A stretch of 64,000 nt of DNA from Plantago ovata (GCA_028274465.1 CM051455.1:124035462-124099461), one strand, 5' to 3'. Shown: positions 1 to 11,617, numbered from the stretch's first letter. Translations and numbers: made by a program. The notes: a model not told the origin generated them from the letters alone.

Positions 1-1
1 C

Positions 2-292
2 CTATGGATTCAGCAACAATTAAGAGATTATGGTATTTCTGCAAAGAAAACACCAATCTTTTGTGATAATACAAGTGCTATTGCAATTACGCAAAATCCT
101 AAGTTTCACTCTAGGACCAAGCACATTGATATTAGACATCATTTCATTAGAGATCATGTGGAAAAAGGTGATATTGAGGTTGTGAAAGTAGGCACTGAAG
201 ATCAGCTTGCTGACATCTTTACCAAGCCCCTACCGGATAATAGGTTCGCAATGCTAAGGTATAACCTTGGATTGATTGAACTACCTCAATAA
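2..292 (+). pseudogene. Ty1/Copia pol, C-terminal end of RNase H (partial, Sirevirus-like)
   Basis: Open frame entering from the left edge and ending at a TAA at 290-292. The 96 residues contain the typical end of a Copia polyprotein: FCDNTSAIAI (RNase H core), then KHIDIRHHFIRDH and ADIFTKPL close to the C-terminus. RNase H removes the RNA strand during reverse transcription of the element. The KHIDIRHHFIRD form and the very long downstream region before the polypurine tract at 7417 fit the Sirevirus branch of Copia; that lineage call is inference. No damage is seen in the visible part; the rest of gag-pol lies outside the window. Confidence 0.85.
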
Positions 293-1055
293 AGGATACA
301 CTTGGCAGAATGCTGAAACAGGTATTCAGCAAGCCAAAGTATTCCTGTCCAAAAGACCAAGTCACTGATTTCTTCTAAGAAATGATAAGTCACAACATGA
401 TTGCTGAAACAGGCATTCAGCAAGTAATTCCTTCAAAACGGTATTTGTTAGGAAACTTGATCACTTGCTGAGACAGGCACTCAGTAAAGAAAGAACTTAA
501 GGATTGCTGAGACGGGTACTCAGACAATCAAAAGATACTGAAACAGGTATTCAAGTATCAAAGGAATTTTCTGAGACGGGAACTCAGAAAAAGAGCAAAG
601 CTCATCTCTCAGATTTTACCAAAGGATTCTCAAGTAAAAAAGAATTTACTGATACGGGAATCAGAAATATCTTTTAAACTTAGAAAATATGAGATATCTA
701 AGTAAGGGGGAACTTTCAGCAAGTATCTAGATTGTTAATTCAAACTCGCTGAAAAGATTCTTGTCTATTTCAGCAAGCAATCTATCCCTTATTACTCGGT
801 AAAATCAATTTGTGACGTTAAGCTGGCACAGATAAACTCGCAATATCATGACATGAAATTCAATCGTGGCCATTGATTAAAAGGAGTTATTATCTAACGG
901 CTAACAAAACAAAGAGAGAGAGTGCTCTGACGGTTTTTAGTTAGTGGGCCACTACGCATTCAATGCAAAGGCTCCACTATCTCCAGTGTTTTTTCTGTTT
1001 TACCCTTCTGAGAAGCCAAATCTTGATTTCTTTTCACACACAGAGACTATATAAA
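293..1055 (+). repeat. Palindrome-rich spacer of the Sirevirus-like element (first copy, before the gap)
   Basis: Non-coding spacer between pol and the downstream long frame. It carries a series of short imperfect hairpins of the form CTGARAC-RGG-YAYTCAG, for example GCTGAA...TTCAGC at 312-330, another at 403-422, and CTGAG...CTCAG forms near 469-485 and 504-525. Bases 457-1055 are repeated almost exactly after the gap (1158-1762), and the copy ends at the gap with a TATA-like sequence (about 1046-1055). Confidence 0.7.
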
Positions 1056-1155
1056 NNNNNNNNNNNNNNNNNNNNNNNNNNNNNNNNNNNNNNNNNNNNN
1101 NNNNNNNNNNNNNNNNNNNNNNNNNNNNNNNNNNNNNNNNNNNNNNNNNNNNNNN
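1056..1155. other. Assembly gap of exactly 100 N
   Basis: One hundred N bases, the usual placeholder for a gap of unknown size. The sequences on both sides are two versions of the same roughly 600-base stretch, so the gap probably joins two overlapping contig ends rather than hiding new sequence. Confidence 0.97.
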
Positions 1156-1898
1156 AATTGATCACTTGCTGAGACAGGCACTCAGTAAGAGAAAGAACTT
1201 AAGGATTGCTGAGACGGGCAACTCAGACAATCAAAGATACTGAAACAGGTATTCAAGTATCAAAGAAATTTTCTGAGACGGGAACTCAGAAAAGAGCAAA
1301 GCTCATCTCTCAGATTTTACCAAAGGATATCTCAAGTACAAAAGAATTTACTGATACGGGAAATCAGAAATATCTTTTAAACTTAAGACATATGAGATAT
1401 CTAAGTAAGGGGGAACTTTCAGCAAGTATCTAGATTGTTAATTCAAACTCGCTGAAAAGATTCTTGTCTATTTCAGCAAGCAATCTATTCCCTAAAACTC
1501 GGTAAAATCAATTTGTGACGTTAAACTGGCACAGATAAACTCGCAATAATCATGACATGAAATTCAATCGTGGCCATTGATTAAAAGGAGTTACTTATCT
1601 AACGGCTAACAAAACAAAGAGAGAGAGTGCTCTGACGGTTTTAGTTAGTGGGCCACTACGCATTCAATGCAAAGGCTCCACTAACTCTAGTGTTTCTCTG
1701 TTTTACCCTTGCTGAGAGCTCAAATCGATTGAGTTTCTCACACACCAGAGACACTATATAAAGAAGGAGTTAGAGAAATGACAAAATTATTTAACTCACA
1801 TTTCCTTTCTCTGCAAATTCTAGCCTGAATCTACTGTACCTCCGGTCAAAGAGAAAACTATCTTTTTTCGTACACATTTTCTTGCTCTATAAAAAGAA
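1156..1898 (+). promoter_or_regulatory. Second copy of the palindromic spacer, with a TATA box ahead of the downstream ORF
   Basis: Bases 1158-1762 repeat 457-1055 with scattered one-base indels. After the hairpin cluster there is a good plant TATA box, CTATATAAA at about 1754-1762, roughly 140 bases upstream of the ATG at 1899 that opens the downstream frame. The arrangement looks like an internal promoter that could give a separate transcript for the env-position ORF. This is read from sequence only; no transcript evidence is available. Confidence 0.5.
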
Positions 1899-4800
1899 AT
1901 GGCTCACAAGAGACAATTATCAAAGTCCTCAAAGTCGTCAAAGGTTGACAGTGCTGAAACACGCATTGCTCCGGTGACTACTCCGGCCACAAACACAACG
2001 AAAGTTGTGTTGAAAAACGACTGAATCTCAGAAAAACCTATGCCTCCGTCATATCTTGACACTGCAAAGTGTGAGATGTTGATGCAATGGGGAGGGTTTG
2101 CAAAAGAAAAGTACATTAGGTACTTTTATGAACAAGAACTCGATGACCAAAATGAAGAGGCGCTTCAGTTTATCAAGCAGCAAGGACTCATGAACTTTAT
2201 CTCTGCTCGCACTAAGCAAGTGAGCATGATTGATACCATGGAATTCTACAACAATGCAGAAATCCAGTCCCTTACAGACAGTAATGGAGTCACTAAAAAA
2301 AGTGATCCTTACTTATGTTCAGAACACGCAAATCGTCCTGAAATGGACTGATTTAGCGGAGATTTTTCAGATTCCAACCAATGGAACTGAAGATGACGTC
2401 ACTGCCACTGACGAAGAAATTGAAGCTTTCTACAGTGACGTCAGAAATGAGAAAATGCAGAAAGGCGAGATAGCTCTCGTGACTTGGACAAAGCACGTTA
2501 AGAGAAAGCATCTCTGTCATTCACTTGGTCTAGTAGCTCTGCTACTAATAAAAGTTCTCGACTCCCAAGTTGGAGGAATTGACCAAGTAGGCCTGAGAAG
2601 ATGGCCATTGCTGATGCATATCTATGAAAATAAAACGGAACTTAACTGGGCTAAGTACATTTTCAACAGGCTTGTTGATTGTGTTACTAAGTTCAAGGTA
2701 AAGGTAGAAGACAACGAGGTCTCACCTTCCTTTCCAGTTATGTATGGAATCAAGATATGCTATATCCTTGAACATTTCAGGATTCAGCTAAGAAACCCAT
2801 TGCCAATCAAGAAATCTGTATGCAATGTGGGAAGATCTTTCTACAAGCAGAATGTACCTAAGATTGCTGGAAAGAAAACTAAGAAGACAACAACTGCAAA
2901 TGTTGTCAGCACAAGCCAGCAAGAAAGGAATACAACAGCTGTAGATGTTACCACTCAACAACTTAGAGATGAAACTGCTGTTGGTGGTGGTAACACAAAT
3001 GAAACTGCTGTAGAAAATCAACAAGGTACGTGTACAACACCAGTTGCTGAAAATGCAACTATAGATGACTCTGGGAAACTAGAGAAATCTAACAAGAAAA
3101 AGAGGAAAGCTGATGATGACACTCAGACTGCAGCATCATCAGCAAATCCCGTACCTAAGAGGAAACGGACAAGCAACAAAAGGAAGAAAACACTGGCTCG
3201 CCAGTCAGTCCCTGATGTCCAAGACTCCTCAGTCAATTCCCAGACAAATGCTGAAACGCATTTGCCAGTAGATGTTGCTGAAGTAATTACTGAAGCCTAT
3301 GTCAGCAATGTTGAAGTGTTTGCGGAAGCCTTCAACAATCAACTCAATGTTGATAATTCTACTGAGAATAGACCACAAGGCAGTGGAAATGAAATTCCTG
3401 CCCAAGAACCTGATATCTACATTGTAGATAATCTAGATGATCCAACTATGGAACCAGTAAGCGACATTGCTGCTGATCTGCAAAAAGAGGCACTTGTTGA
3501 TGCTGCTGAAAAGATGGTTGCTGAACAAGCAACTCATCAAGTTGCTAAAACAAGGCTTGTTGAAGGACCAGTTGCTGAAATAGCAATGGTTCCAGTCCCT
3601 GAAGTTGCTGAAACTCAAGAAGCATTATTCAACGACGCATCTCGTGATGTTGAGAATACTGGCCCAAATTCACCCAAGACATCAATTGATAAAGTCCAGC
3701 TTGTACTGGAAGATTTAAGCAAACAAATGGAGTTGGAAATTGAAGAATCATCCAACAAATCAATTGATCTCTTCATGACAAGCAGTGAACTCAAAGGTCA
3801 AGATGCTTCTGCTGAACTTGTCATTTCAGAGACAAGGGAGAATGCTGAAACCGCACAGCTTTCTCAGATAGAGCAAAACCAGAAGTCTGCTGAAGAAACA
3901 GTCCAAGAAGCTGAAGAAACTGTTAATGCTGAAAGGATTGAGCCACAACCTGTCCTTCCTCAACCGGTAGTTAATTCAACCATCACTAAAACTTCAAATT
4001 CTGAAAATTGTTCTTTTGCTAATATAATACTATCACTACAGACTTCTCAAGATGCAAGTCAGATGGTTGTTGAAGCCTCTGCACCAGAACCAACACTCCC
4101 TGCTAAGCAGGTAGTTAATCATTTTGGTATAAAAACTAAGTTTGATAGCTTAGTACTTGTGTCTAACTTCAATTTATTTCAGGATGAACAAATGGAGGAT
4201 GCTACTCAAGCTCCTCATGGAATGGAAATTGTACTACATGAGCTTGCTGACTCTCAGCAGGTAAATCATGTTTCAGATATAAACTCTAAAACAATTCTCC
4301 AAACCAATCCTGATCTAAATAACGTTCTTTTTCAGGCTCAAAAGGAGACCACTGAAGTGGTACTCATCACTGAAGATCATCAAGTAAGTTCTGAAGAACT
4401 ATACTTGAACTTTAAAAGGACAACTTTGTCAAGAGTTGCTAAGTCCGTCAGCAACTGGCAAAGGTACAGGCGAATGGATTTCTCAGATCTTCACCTTCAT
4501 CTCTCAAACGAGAAAAAGAGATCTTCTCTGCTGAAGCTCGAAACATTTGTCCACTCCATCCTTCCTGAAGAAATGACATATTCTCAGCAAATGAGCTCCA
4601 ATCTGATTGCTCAAATCAGAGAGAATATGAAAGCCAAATTCAAGAGTGCCTCTCCAGCTGAACAAGCTGTGATGCTCAATGGTCTATTTGTACCTGTGGT
4701 GGCTGATCCCCACAAAATAAATGAGGAAGAGGAAGTGACAAGTGTTGCTTTGTATAAGCACGTGGAGCTAGTCATTCTGACAGATGATGAAGAAGAAGAA

Positions 4801-7166
4801 GAAGATGAGAACATTCCCACTGATCCCAGTGATGATGAAGGAAAAGATTCCAAGGACAAGAAAGACGATGATGATGACAATCAAGGTCCAAGTCCTGATG
4901 CTGGAGGATTGAAGTTAACAGTTGCTGAAAATACTCAATGTGACAATCAGCAAGCTGAAAAACAACAATCTCAGCAAGAATCTCAACCTCCTCCTGCTGC
5001 TGCTGAAAATCAAGCACCTATGCATGGTGCTCATACTGAAGAAGAATACGCCAGAAAAAGGGCTGCCTTGAAAAATGGCAAGAACCAAATTTCTGATGCC
5101 AAGGTCACTGATGCAAACCTTGATGATGATGATGAATTGGATGAAGATTACCAACGAGCTCTACAGAACAGTCTATTGATCCATGCAAGGCATACAAAGG
5201 ATCTAGAATTTGGTGAATCTTCAAGACCAAGACCAAAGGAAGTTCCATCCCTTCCATTTACTACTGGCGAAACTCCAGTAATTGAGCCCCAAACTCAATT
5301 GAAACAACTAACTACTGGCGAAACTCCAGTTATTGAGTCTCAAACGTTGCCTTCAGCAACTACTCAATTAAAACTAACTACTGGTGAAACTCCAGTTGTT
5401 GAGTCTGAAGTGTTGCCATCAGCAACCACTCAACAAAAAGGAAGTGAAGCTACTGACAAAGGCTCAAAAGTTGCTCAACTTGATGAATCTGAGGATGATG
5501 ACGACTTGTCAGAAAATGAAGATGAACAATCCAAGCGAGACCCCAAAGTTGTTCAGATTTCTCCTCCTGATTACATCACTTATGAAGGAGATTCTTTAAG
5601 AGCCGAGCTGCTTTTACAGGATGATCAGTTTGCTTCCGAACTAAAAGTTCATTCCTTGACACCTCATTTAGTGCCGTTCCAAAGAGTTGAGGAGTTTACT
5701 CCCAGAATTCTAGCACTAAAGCAAACCCATGATGCCTGCAAAGCTGAAGATGAGGCATTGCTTGCTGAGAGCCCACTTGACATTGGAATGATATTGGCTA
5801 CAGTGCTGAGACGCACTACAACTTTGACAATAGCTCAGAAAGATATCAGTCTTTATCACAAGAGCTATGAAGAAGATGTAAGTCAAGCGCTCAGGCTTGC
5901 AAAGAATGCACTCGTAAAGGCTCAGACTTACATGGATGAGAAGGCCGCAACAGAGAAAAGACATGAAGAGAACATGATGAATATTCAAAGAGAGTTATCA
6001 AAAATAACTTCTGACCAACAACAAATCATCATGAAGTATAACAGTTTAAGCACTCTTGCTGAAAATTGCAAAGAGTTTTATTCTCTGCACATCACCCCGA
6101 TGTTGCAATCCATGTCTAAGGGGGAAAAGAAAAGTAAAAGAAAACCCCTCCTGCTGGTGATGTGCCTCTGCCCATAGAACCGCTTGCTGAAAAAGAGCAA
6201 AGTTCTAAAAGGCAAGCAGAATCTGAGTTAAATTTAGCAAGTAACAAAAAGAGAAAAACCGCTGCTGAAACTCAAGATTTTTGCCATACTGAAAGTCATC
6301 ACAATCTGAATGAAGATGATGAAGATGATGACAATCAAACAATAGCTCAAGCCATAAGAGCTAGACCCTTAACAGCCTTGACTCCGTCTGGCCACTCAAA
6401 GCATTTCTCGTCTAACTCTTCAGCAAGAGATCAAGACAATGCTAAGACAAGAAGAAGAAGGCAAAGACAGGAAGAAAAAAGGCTGGCCAGCATTGATATT
6501 GGCTCCGGCATTGAATATACAAAGACCAGTAATGAAGAAACCACTCAGAATGTAATCAGAAACATTCATGGTTGCTGGATTTTAAAGCTGGAAGACTTGC
6601 TGGTAAATGAGTTCTTTCCTACAGCCATATTGAATCAAATGTTCAAATGGATTGAACTCAAGGTCCAAAGAAAGCAAAGGGAAGAATCCCTCCCAAGAAA
6701 TATTGCTGGGAAATGGTTGAATCTTGAGGTCCAAGTAAGAAGAACTGCCATTGGTAAGACATACAAACAAGAACCAAATCTGATCAAACCACCTGGCATC
6801 GCTTACTACTCTGACCCAGTAACAAAGAAACCTAAGAAGAAACTTGGATTGATTCCTTATGAGTACTTCTATCTCACTGCTAAGGATCAAGAAGAAGATC
6901 TTCTCTGGCTAAGAAAGATTCATCCAAAAAGCATTTCAGATACACAGCTTCTCCATGCCAGCAATTGGGGCATGCATTTGTGGGTAACTAATTACATGGA
7001 AATGAATGTTGAAAAGAATCATCATACTGCCTGCAAAAACGCAAGAATTCTTCAACTACAAGTCCGTAGGCTTCTGGAAAACTACGAAAAGGACTGTGTT
7101 GAATTCACTGCACTTGCTGAGAAGAGTGTAAGAGAGATTTTGAGAAAATCCTCTGAAAGAGCTTAA
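1899..7166 (+). pseudogene. Long ORF in the env position of the Sirevirus-like element (about 1750 codons, broken)
   Basis: A frame starting MAHKRQLSKSSKSS at 1899 has a TGA at 2022-2024, shifts frame at an A-run near 2293-2300, stays open from there to 6177, and shifts again in an A-rich stretch near 6123-6145 to end at 7166. The N-terminal part (about 2040-2810) resembles the plant putative transposon protein family (helical segments followed by a tract such as FNRLVDCVTKFK); this match is from memory and tentative. The middle is low-complexity, acidic and Glu/Ala-rich, with three copies of TTGETPV at 5261-5395. A coiled-coil-like segment precedes 6100 and a basic KKRK tract and a second folded region follow at 6240-7160. 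No signal peptide or membrane segment is visible, so it is not an obvious envelope protein. Function unknown. Confidence 0.6.
3967..4335 (+). other. Three in-frame mini-introns (exitron-like) inside the long ORF
   Basis: Three segments begin with GT and end with a pyrimidine-rich stretch plus AG: 3967-4041 (75 bases), 4111-4182 (72 bases) and 4261-4335 (75 bases). All are multiples of three and contain no stop, so the frame is open with or without splicing. Two of the three start GTAGTTAAT. The intervening exonic pieces encode similar peptides ending in Gln (LPAKQ, ADSQQ). It looks like a duplicated small exon-intron unit. Splicing is inferred from the sites only. Confidence 0.45.
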
Positions 7167-7416
7167 GTCACTGCAATAGTTTTTGTTAAAGTTTTTGCTT
7201 GCTGATTCTGTTTAAGTTATCTATGCTTTTTCTTGTAATCTTCTGAAAGATAACTATCAGCAATGAAACTTTTGACTCTTATTGGTTTTTGATTATGCAA
7301 TTTACTTATGCTTACTGTTTAAATTATTCAAGTATGCTTGCATTATCAACTGATTTATTCAACATCAGAAACCTCTAAAAGGGTAACAATTAATTTAGCC
7401 ATGGATTGCTAACATC
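7167..7416 (+). other. 3' untranslated stretch of the Sirevirus-like element
   Basis: AT-rich, no open frame, lying between the end of the long ORF and the polypurine tract. Nothing else recognised. Confidence 0.6.
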
Positions 7417-7431
7417 AAAAAGGGGGAAATT
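7417..7431 (+). promoter_or_regulatory. Polypurine tract of the Sirevirus-like element
   Basis: AAAAAGGGGGAAATT directly ahead of an LTR that starts TGTTAGGAAACTTG. This is the usual plus-strand primer site of Copia elements and fixes the LTR start at 7432 and the + orientation of the element. Confidence 0.85.
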
Positions 7432-7580
7432 TGTTAGGAAACTTGTAATTTTGATGAGCAATTAACCATGCTAAATTAAGGAAAGTCCAGTAACTAGTAC
7501 TCTTAAGGTCCATAGGAATTTAGAATTTTAAGGACATTGTAAAAGAGGAACGTTTGCTGAAGACTTAGATTAGGTGCTAG
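7432..7580 (+). mobile_element. Sirevirus-like 3' LTR, first segment
   Basis: Starts TGTTAGGAAACTTG next to the polypurine tract. After about 150 bases the LTR is interrupted by Athila element 1; it resumes at 18362. The last five bases, GCTAG (7576-7580), are the left target-site duplication of that insertion. Confidence 0.8.
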
Positions 7581-8844
7581 TGATGAACGTGTCAAGGTCA
7601 ATCAAATAAATTTGTTATTTAGCCAAAGGCAATCCACAACTACAACGAAAACCGTAGTGTAGTAGCAGAATGACTCGAGTGTCGTTCTCTCAGGACTATA
7701 ACTTGCTTTATCTATTTAACAAGAGAATATAAAACAGCAGACAGATAGCAATAGGGGGTTTCTAGCAGATAATGGAGATTGGTGATAGTATGGTCCTTCT
7801 TAGCATAATGGGTCGATAATCATGCATAAATTCCTCGGTCTTGCATAGAGATCTTTGAATCAATATAGTGTCATGTTGCAAGTATTAAGCACTACGAAGA
7901 TAATCTGGTCTGACTAGTCAATCACGGTTGTCCTAATGTGTTCCGTAATTATTCAACACTACGAAGATAATTGGTCTGATGGTCGACTAGTGTCCATGCG
8001 TGCATAATAATCAATACAACATACGAGAATTTTGGTTACAACTGATCAACGAAATAAAGCAATGACACGGAGTATAATGCACGATATAGCCATTAGCATG
8101 ATTATCTTCCCTCGCTAAGAATTCACATACTACCACCAATGATAAGTTTAGCTACTCATACTATGCATGCAATCAACAGAAATCATAGAAGAAAACATAT
8201 TCAAAGATAAATAAAATAAGTAGTATAAAACTGTAAGATACAAAGTTACCGAAGGTTGTCAATCTCCGGATGATTGCGATCCTACGAGCTCCAAACTACT
8301 ATGAAAAAGTATCCCCTAAGCTATGGAACTCTCAGGACAGGCCCCGGGAAGTTCCTACCTAAAACTATAGAGAGAGGTGAGAAAGTAGGTCTGGAAAGAT
8401 ATGATTTTCAGAGAGAAAACTGAGCACTATATATAGGCCCCGAATAATCTCTGGGGCGGTTCGCCGCAGGATGGGGCGGTTCGACCCCCGTCTTTTTCGC
8501 GGAATTCCGCGTTTTTCGACGCGGATTTGGATTTCTTCACCTTTTCGGGCTCGGTTTCTGACTTCTAGTGGCCTTCTAACCTCCAGATTCGACCCCTAGA
8601 CTCCAAATCCTATCCGGAAACCTTCAGATACTCCAAATAGGCTTCTGGAACACCAATTCCTTGTCAACTTCAATATAATTGCCCAGAAATCCCCGAATTT
8701 CAACCAAAACCTGTAAAATAAAATCTAAAGGGAAACGTGACACTATTCTAATAAAATGTACTAAAATATAGATAAATTAACATAGAGGATAGCTAAAATA
8801 GGTGAAAATGACTCGAATGAAAGTGTAAAATACACATTTATCAA
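7581..8844 (-). repeat. 3' LTR of Athila element 1
   Basis: 1264 bases, + strand ends TGATGAACGTGT and CACATTTATCA. In the sense (-) direction it has a TATA box (complement of CTATATATAGG near 8428) followed by copies of the GC-rich hairpin GGGGCGGTTCGCCCC. The LTR ends form an inverted repeat of about 12 bases, longer than usual. Confidence 0.92.
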
Positions 8845-8862
8845 ACTCCCCAAACCGAACCT
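8845..8862 (-). promoter_or_regulatory. Polypurine tract of Athila element 1
   Basis: Read on the - strand the sequence is GGTTTGGGGAGTT, immediately before the LTR. The same tract lies beside the LTRs at 30922 and 36152. Confidence 0.75.
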
Positions 8863-9338
8863 TTGCTTGTCCTCAAGCAACTAAGCTAGACTCTAATACA
8901 AAAAACATGCAAGACACAAAATGGAGTTTCATGCCAAATAAAATGAACTAATCTACTGAATCTACCAAAAAACATATGAACAAAAACCATACGAATCAAA
9001 GCATGAATATAGGTTGAGGAATACCTCGATTGACTTATACACATCCACATAAGCACTTTTGTCAAGACAAGATAGTCTCTCGTAACATTCTCTACCTAGA
9101 CCTAGTCAGTGACGACGTAATGATACATGCTAAAATACGAATGGTTGCCCCGTGCCTATGAAACTGAGGACTTACTGCTGTTCCACCATGTTAAGACCTT
9201 CCCTCAAAAGAGGTCGAACCAGTACTGGCTCTCATCAAACGAAGGAGGGTTCCCTATAAAAGATAACTCTCCCCTATTCTACCCATCTCTCAAATAAAGT
9301 CTTAAGCTATTCACCACTTCCTGAATGGCAGGACGAGG
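8863..9338 (-). other. Non-coding 3' region of Athila element 1 (part 1)
   Basis: No open frame. Closely matches 30940-31420 and 36170-36650, the same position in two other family members, so this is a shared 3' untranslated region of the family. Confidence 0.75.
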
Positions 9339-9343
9339 GTGGT

Positions 9344-10619
9344 AGATGAACGGAGATTTTTGTCGGGTCTCGATTCAGCAAATAATATTTGTTATTTAGC
9401 CAAAGGCAATCCACAACTACAACGAAAACTGTAGTGTAGTAGTAGAATGACTCGAGTGTCGTTCTCTCAGGACTATACTAGCTTTGTCAAATCTAATTAA
9501 GAATATAAAACAGCAGATAGAAAGCAATAGGGGGTTTCAAGCAGATAATGGAGATTGGTGGTAGTATGGTCCTTATTAACATAATGGGTCGATAATCATG
9601 CATAAATTCCTCGGTCTTGCATAGAGATCTTTGAACCAGTCTTGTGTCCTGTTGCAAGTATTAAGCACTACGAAGATAATTTGGTCTGACTAGTCAACAA
9701 CGATTGTCCTAATGTGTTCCGTAATTATTCAACACTACGAAGATAATTGGTCTGATGGTCGACTAGTGTCCATGCGTGCATAATAATCAATACAACATAC
9801 GAGAATTTTGGTTGCAACTGATCAACGAAATAAAGCAATGACACGGAGTATAATGCGCGATATAGCCATTAGCATGATTATCTTCCCTCGCTAAGAATTC
9901 ACATACTACCACCAACGATAAGTTTAGCTACTCATAATAGGCATGCAATCAATAGCAATCATAGAAGAAAACATATTGAAAGAAGAATAAAATAAGTAGA
10001 TAAAAACTGTAAGATACAAAGTTACCGAAGGTTGTCAATCTCCGGATGATTGCGATCCTACGCGCTCCAATCTGCTATGAAAAAGTATCCCCTAAGCTAT
10101 GGAACTCCCAGGACAAGCCCCGGGAAGTTCCTACCTAAAACTATAGAGAGAGGTGAGAAAGTAGGCTTGGAAAGATATGATTTTCGGAGAAAAACTTGAG
10201 CTCTATATATAGGCCCCGAATTTACTCTGGGGCGGTTCGCCTCTGGCTGGGGCGGTTCGCCCCCCAGTATTTCGCGGAATTTCCGCGTTTTTCGACGCGG
10301 ATTTGGATTTCTTCACCTTTTCGGACTCGGTTTATGACTTCTAGTAGCCTTCTAACCTCCAGATTCGGCCCCTAGACTCCAAATCCTATCCGGAAACCTT
10401 CAGATACTCCAAATAGGCTTCTGGAACACCAATTCCTTGTAGACTTCAATATAATTGCCCCGAAATCTCCGAATTTCAACCAAAACCTGTAAAATAAAAT
10501 CTAAAGGGAAACGTGACACTATTCTAATAAAATGTACTAAAATATAGCTAAATTAACATAGAGGATAGCTAAAATAGGTGAAAAAGACTCGAATGAAAGT
10601 GTAAAATACACATTCATCA
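9344..10619 (-). mobile_element. Solo LTR of an Athila-related family, nested in element 1
   Basis: 1276-base LTR without any internal region, flanked by the perfect duplication GTGGT (9339-9343 and 10620-10624). Its first base is A instead of the expected T of TGATGAACGG. Removing it restores a sequence that matches the uninterrupted copies at 31411 and 36650. Solo LTRs arise by recombination between the two LTRs of a full element. Confidence 0.92.
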
Positions 10620-10624
10620 GTGGT

Positions 10625-11617
10625 CTAGAACAGATGACACTCAAGACAAAAAGATAAAAGATAAAAAACACGATTACGAACATTACAAAAATGGAAAAGA
10701 CTCAACACTTTGCTAAACTGCTATTTGGCTTCCTCTTTTTTTTTGGACCCTTCTTTGCTTTTTTGGGGTCTTTTCTCTTTTTTTTCTTTCCAGATTCCTT
10801 TTTCTTTTCTTTTTTTTCTTTTTTCTGGAATTTTTCTTTTTTTTCGATTTTTTCTAGCCAGCAGTAGCAAAACAAAAAGAGAAACAAAAAGACTCACACG
10901 ACTTCCCCAAACTTATTCGAAAGAATAGGTTGGAGTACAAAATTTACGAAAAGAGGAAAATAAACTCACGATACAAAAATGAAAAACAGAAACAAGTCTA
11001 ATGATGGTGTAACCCCCTCCCCAAACCTATTCGGAAGAATAGGTTATAAACAAAGGATCACACATCCTCACACTATCTCCTTCCTAGGCATTTAGCAATC
11101 TCAAGCATGGTGAAGACTTGTTGCCTCTTAGGTACATAATTACTCGGGAAAACAACCATAAGACCCTAACATGCATCATCCTATTATAAAGGCCTTCGTG
11201 AACCGCAGTAGAGAAAACACCACTAAGTGATGTCGAGACTACCAAGCTAGACTAAGTGCAATACATAAATGTGACAAGCCAAGCGAGAAAAACCTCAAAC
11301 AAATTCATAGAGATGAAGCATATGATTAATGGCATAGCTAGTTGATCTACCCAATAAAAAAGTTCAAAAAATTCGGCAATAAACTCCATATAAAACATGC
11401 AAAACTATCCTATGAAAGCAGTAAACGTGCAAATGCAAAAAATTTCACGAGTTTTTCATAAGCAAGATAAGTATAGAGAGATAACCAGCGATAACCTCCT
11501 CCCCAAACCTGAACGTCGTCGCTCGTCCCGAACGCCGAAAGTGGATCCAAGGTGAGAGCTAATGCTTGTATAAGTTACCTATAATACTCAATCAAACTCG
11601 TGAGAAAACAAAACACA
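10625..11617 (-). other. Non-coding 3' region of Athila element 1 (part 2), with T-rich tract
   Basis: Continues the family 3' region. A long run of T and CT at 10730-10860 (purine-rich on the sense strand) gives spurious Lys-rich frames. The stretch to about 11440 matches 36650-37480 in the non-autonomous element, then the two diverge. Confidence 0.7.

Noticed and set aside
446..460. Second TGTTAGGAAACTTG as a possible Sirevirus LTR start
   Set aside because: Matches the true LTR start at 7432 for only about 14 bases and then diverges; no polypurine tract precedes it.
4611..5154. Ser-rich frames on the - strand opposite the long Sirevirus ORF
   Set aside because: Mirror images of GAA/GAT-rich codons of the + strand ORF; no motif of their own.
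1899..7166. Calling the long Sirevirus ORF an envelope gene
   Set aside because: Position fits but no signal peptide, cleavage site or membrane helix can be seen.
10702..10928. Lys-rich or Phe-rich frames here and at 31385-31675 and 36662-36971
   Set aside because: They are low-complexity translations of the T-rich tract in the Athila 3' region, on both strands.
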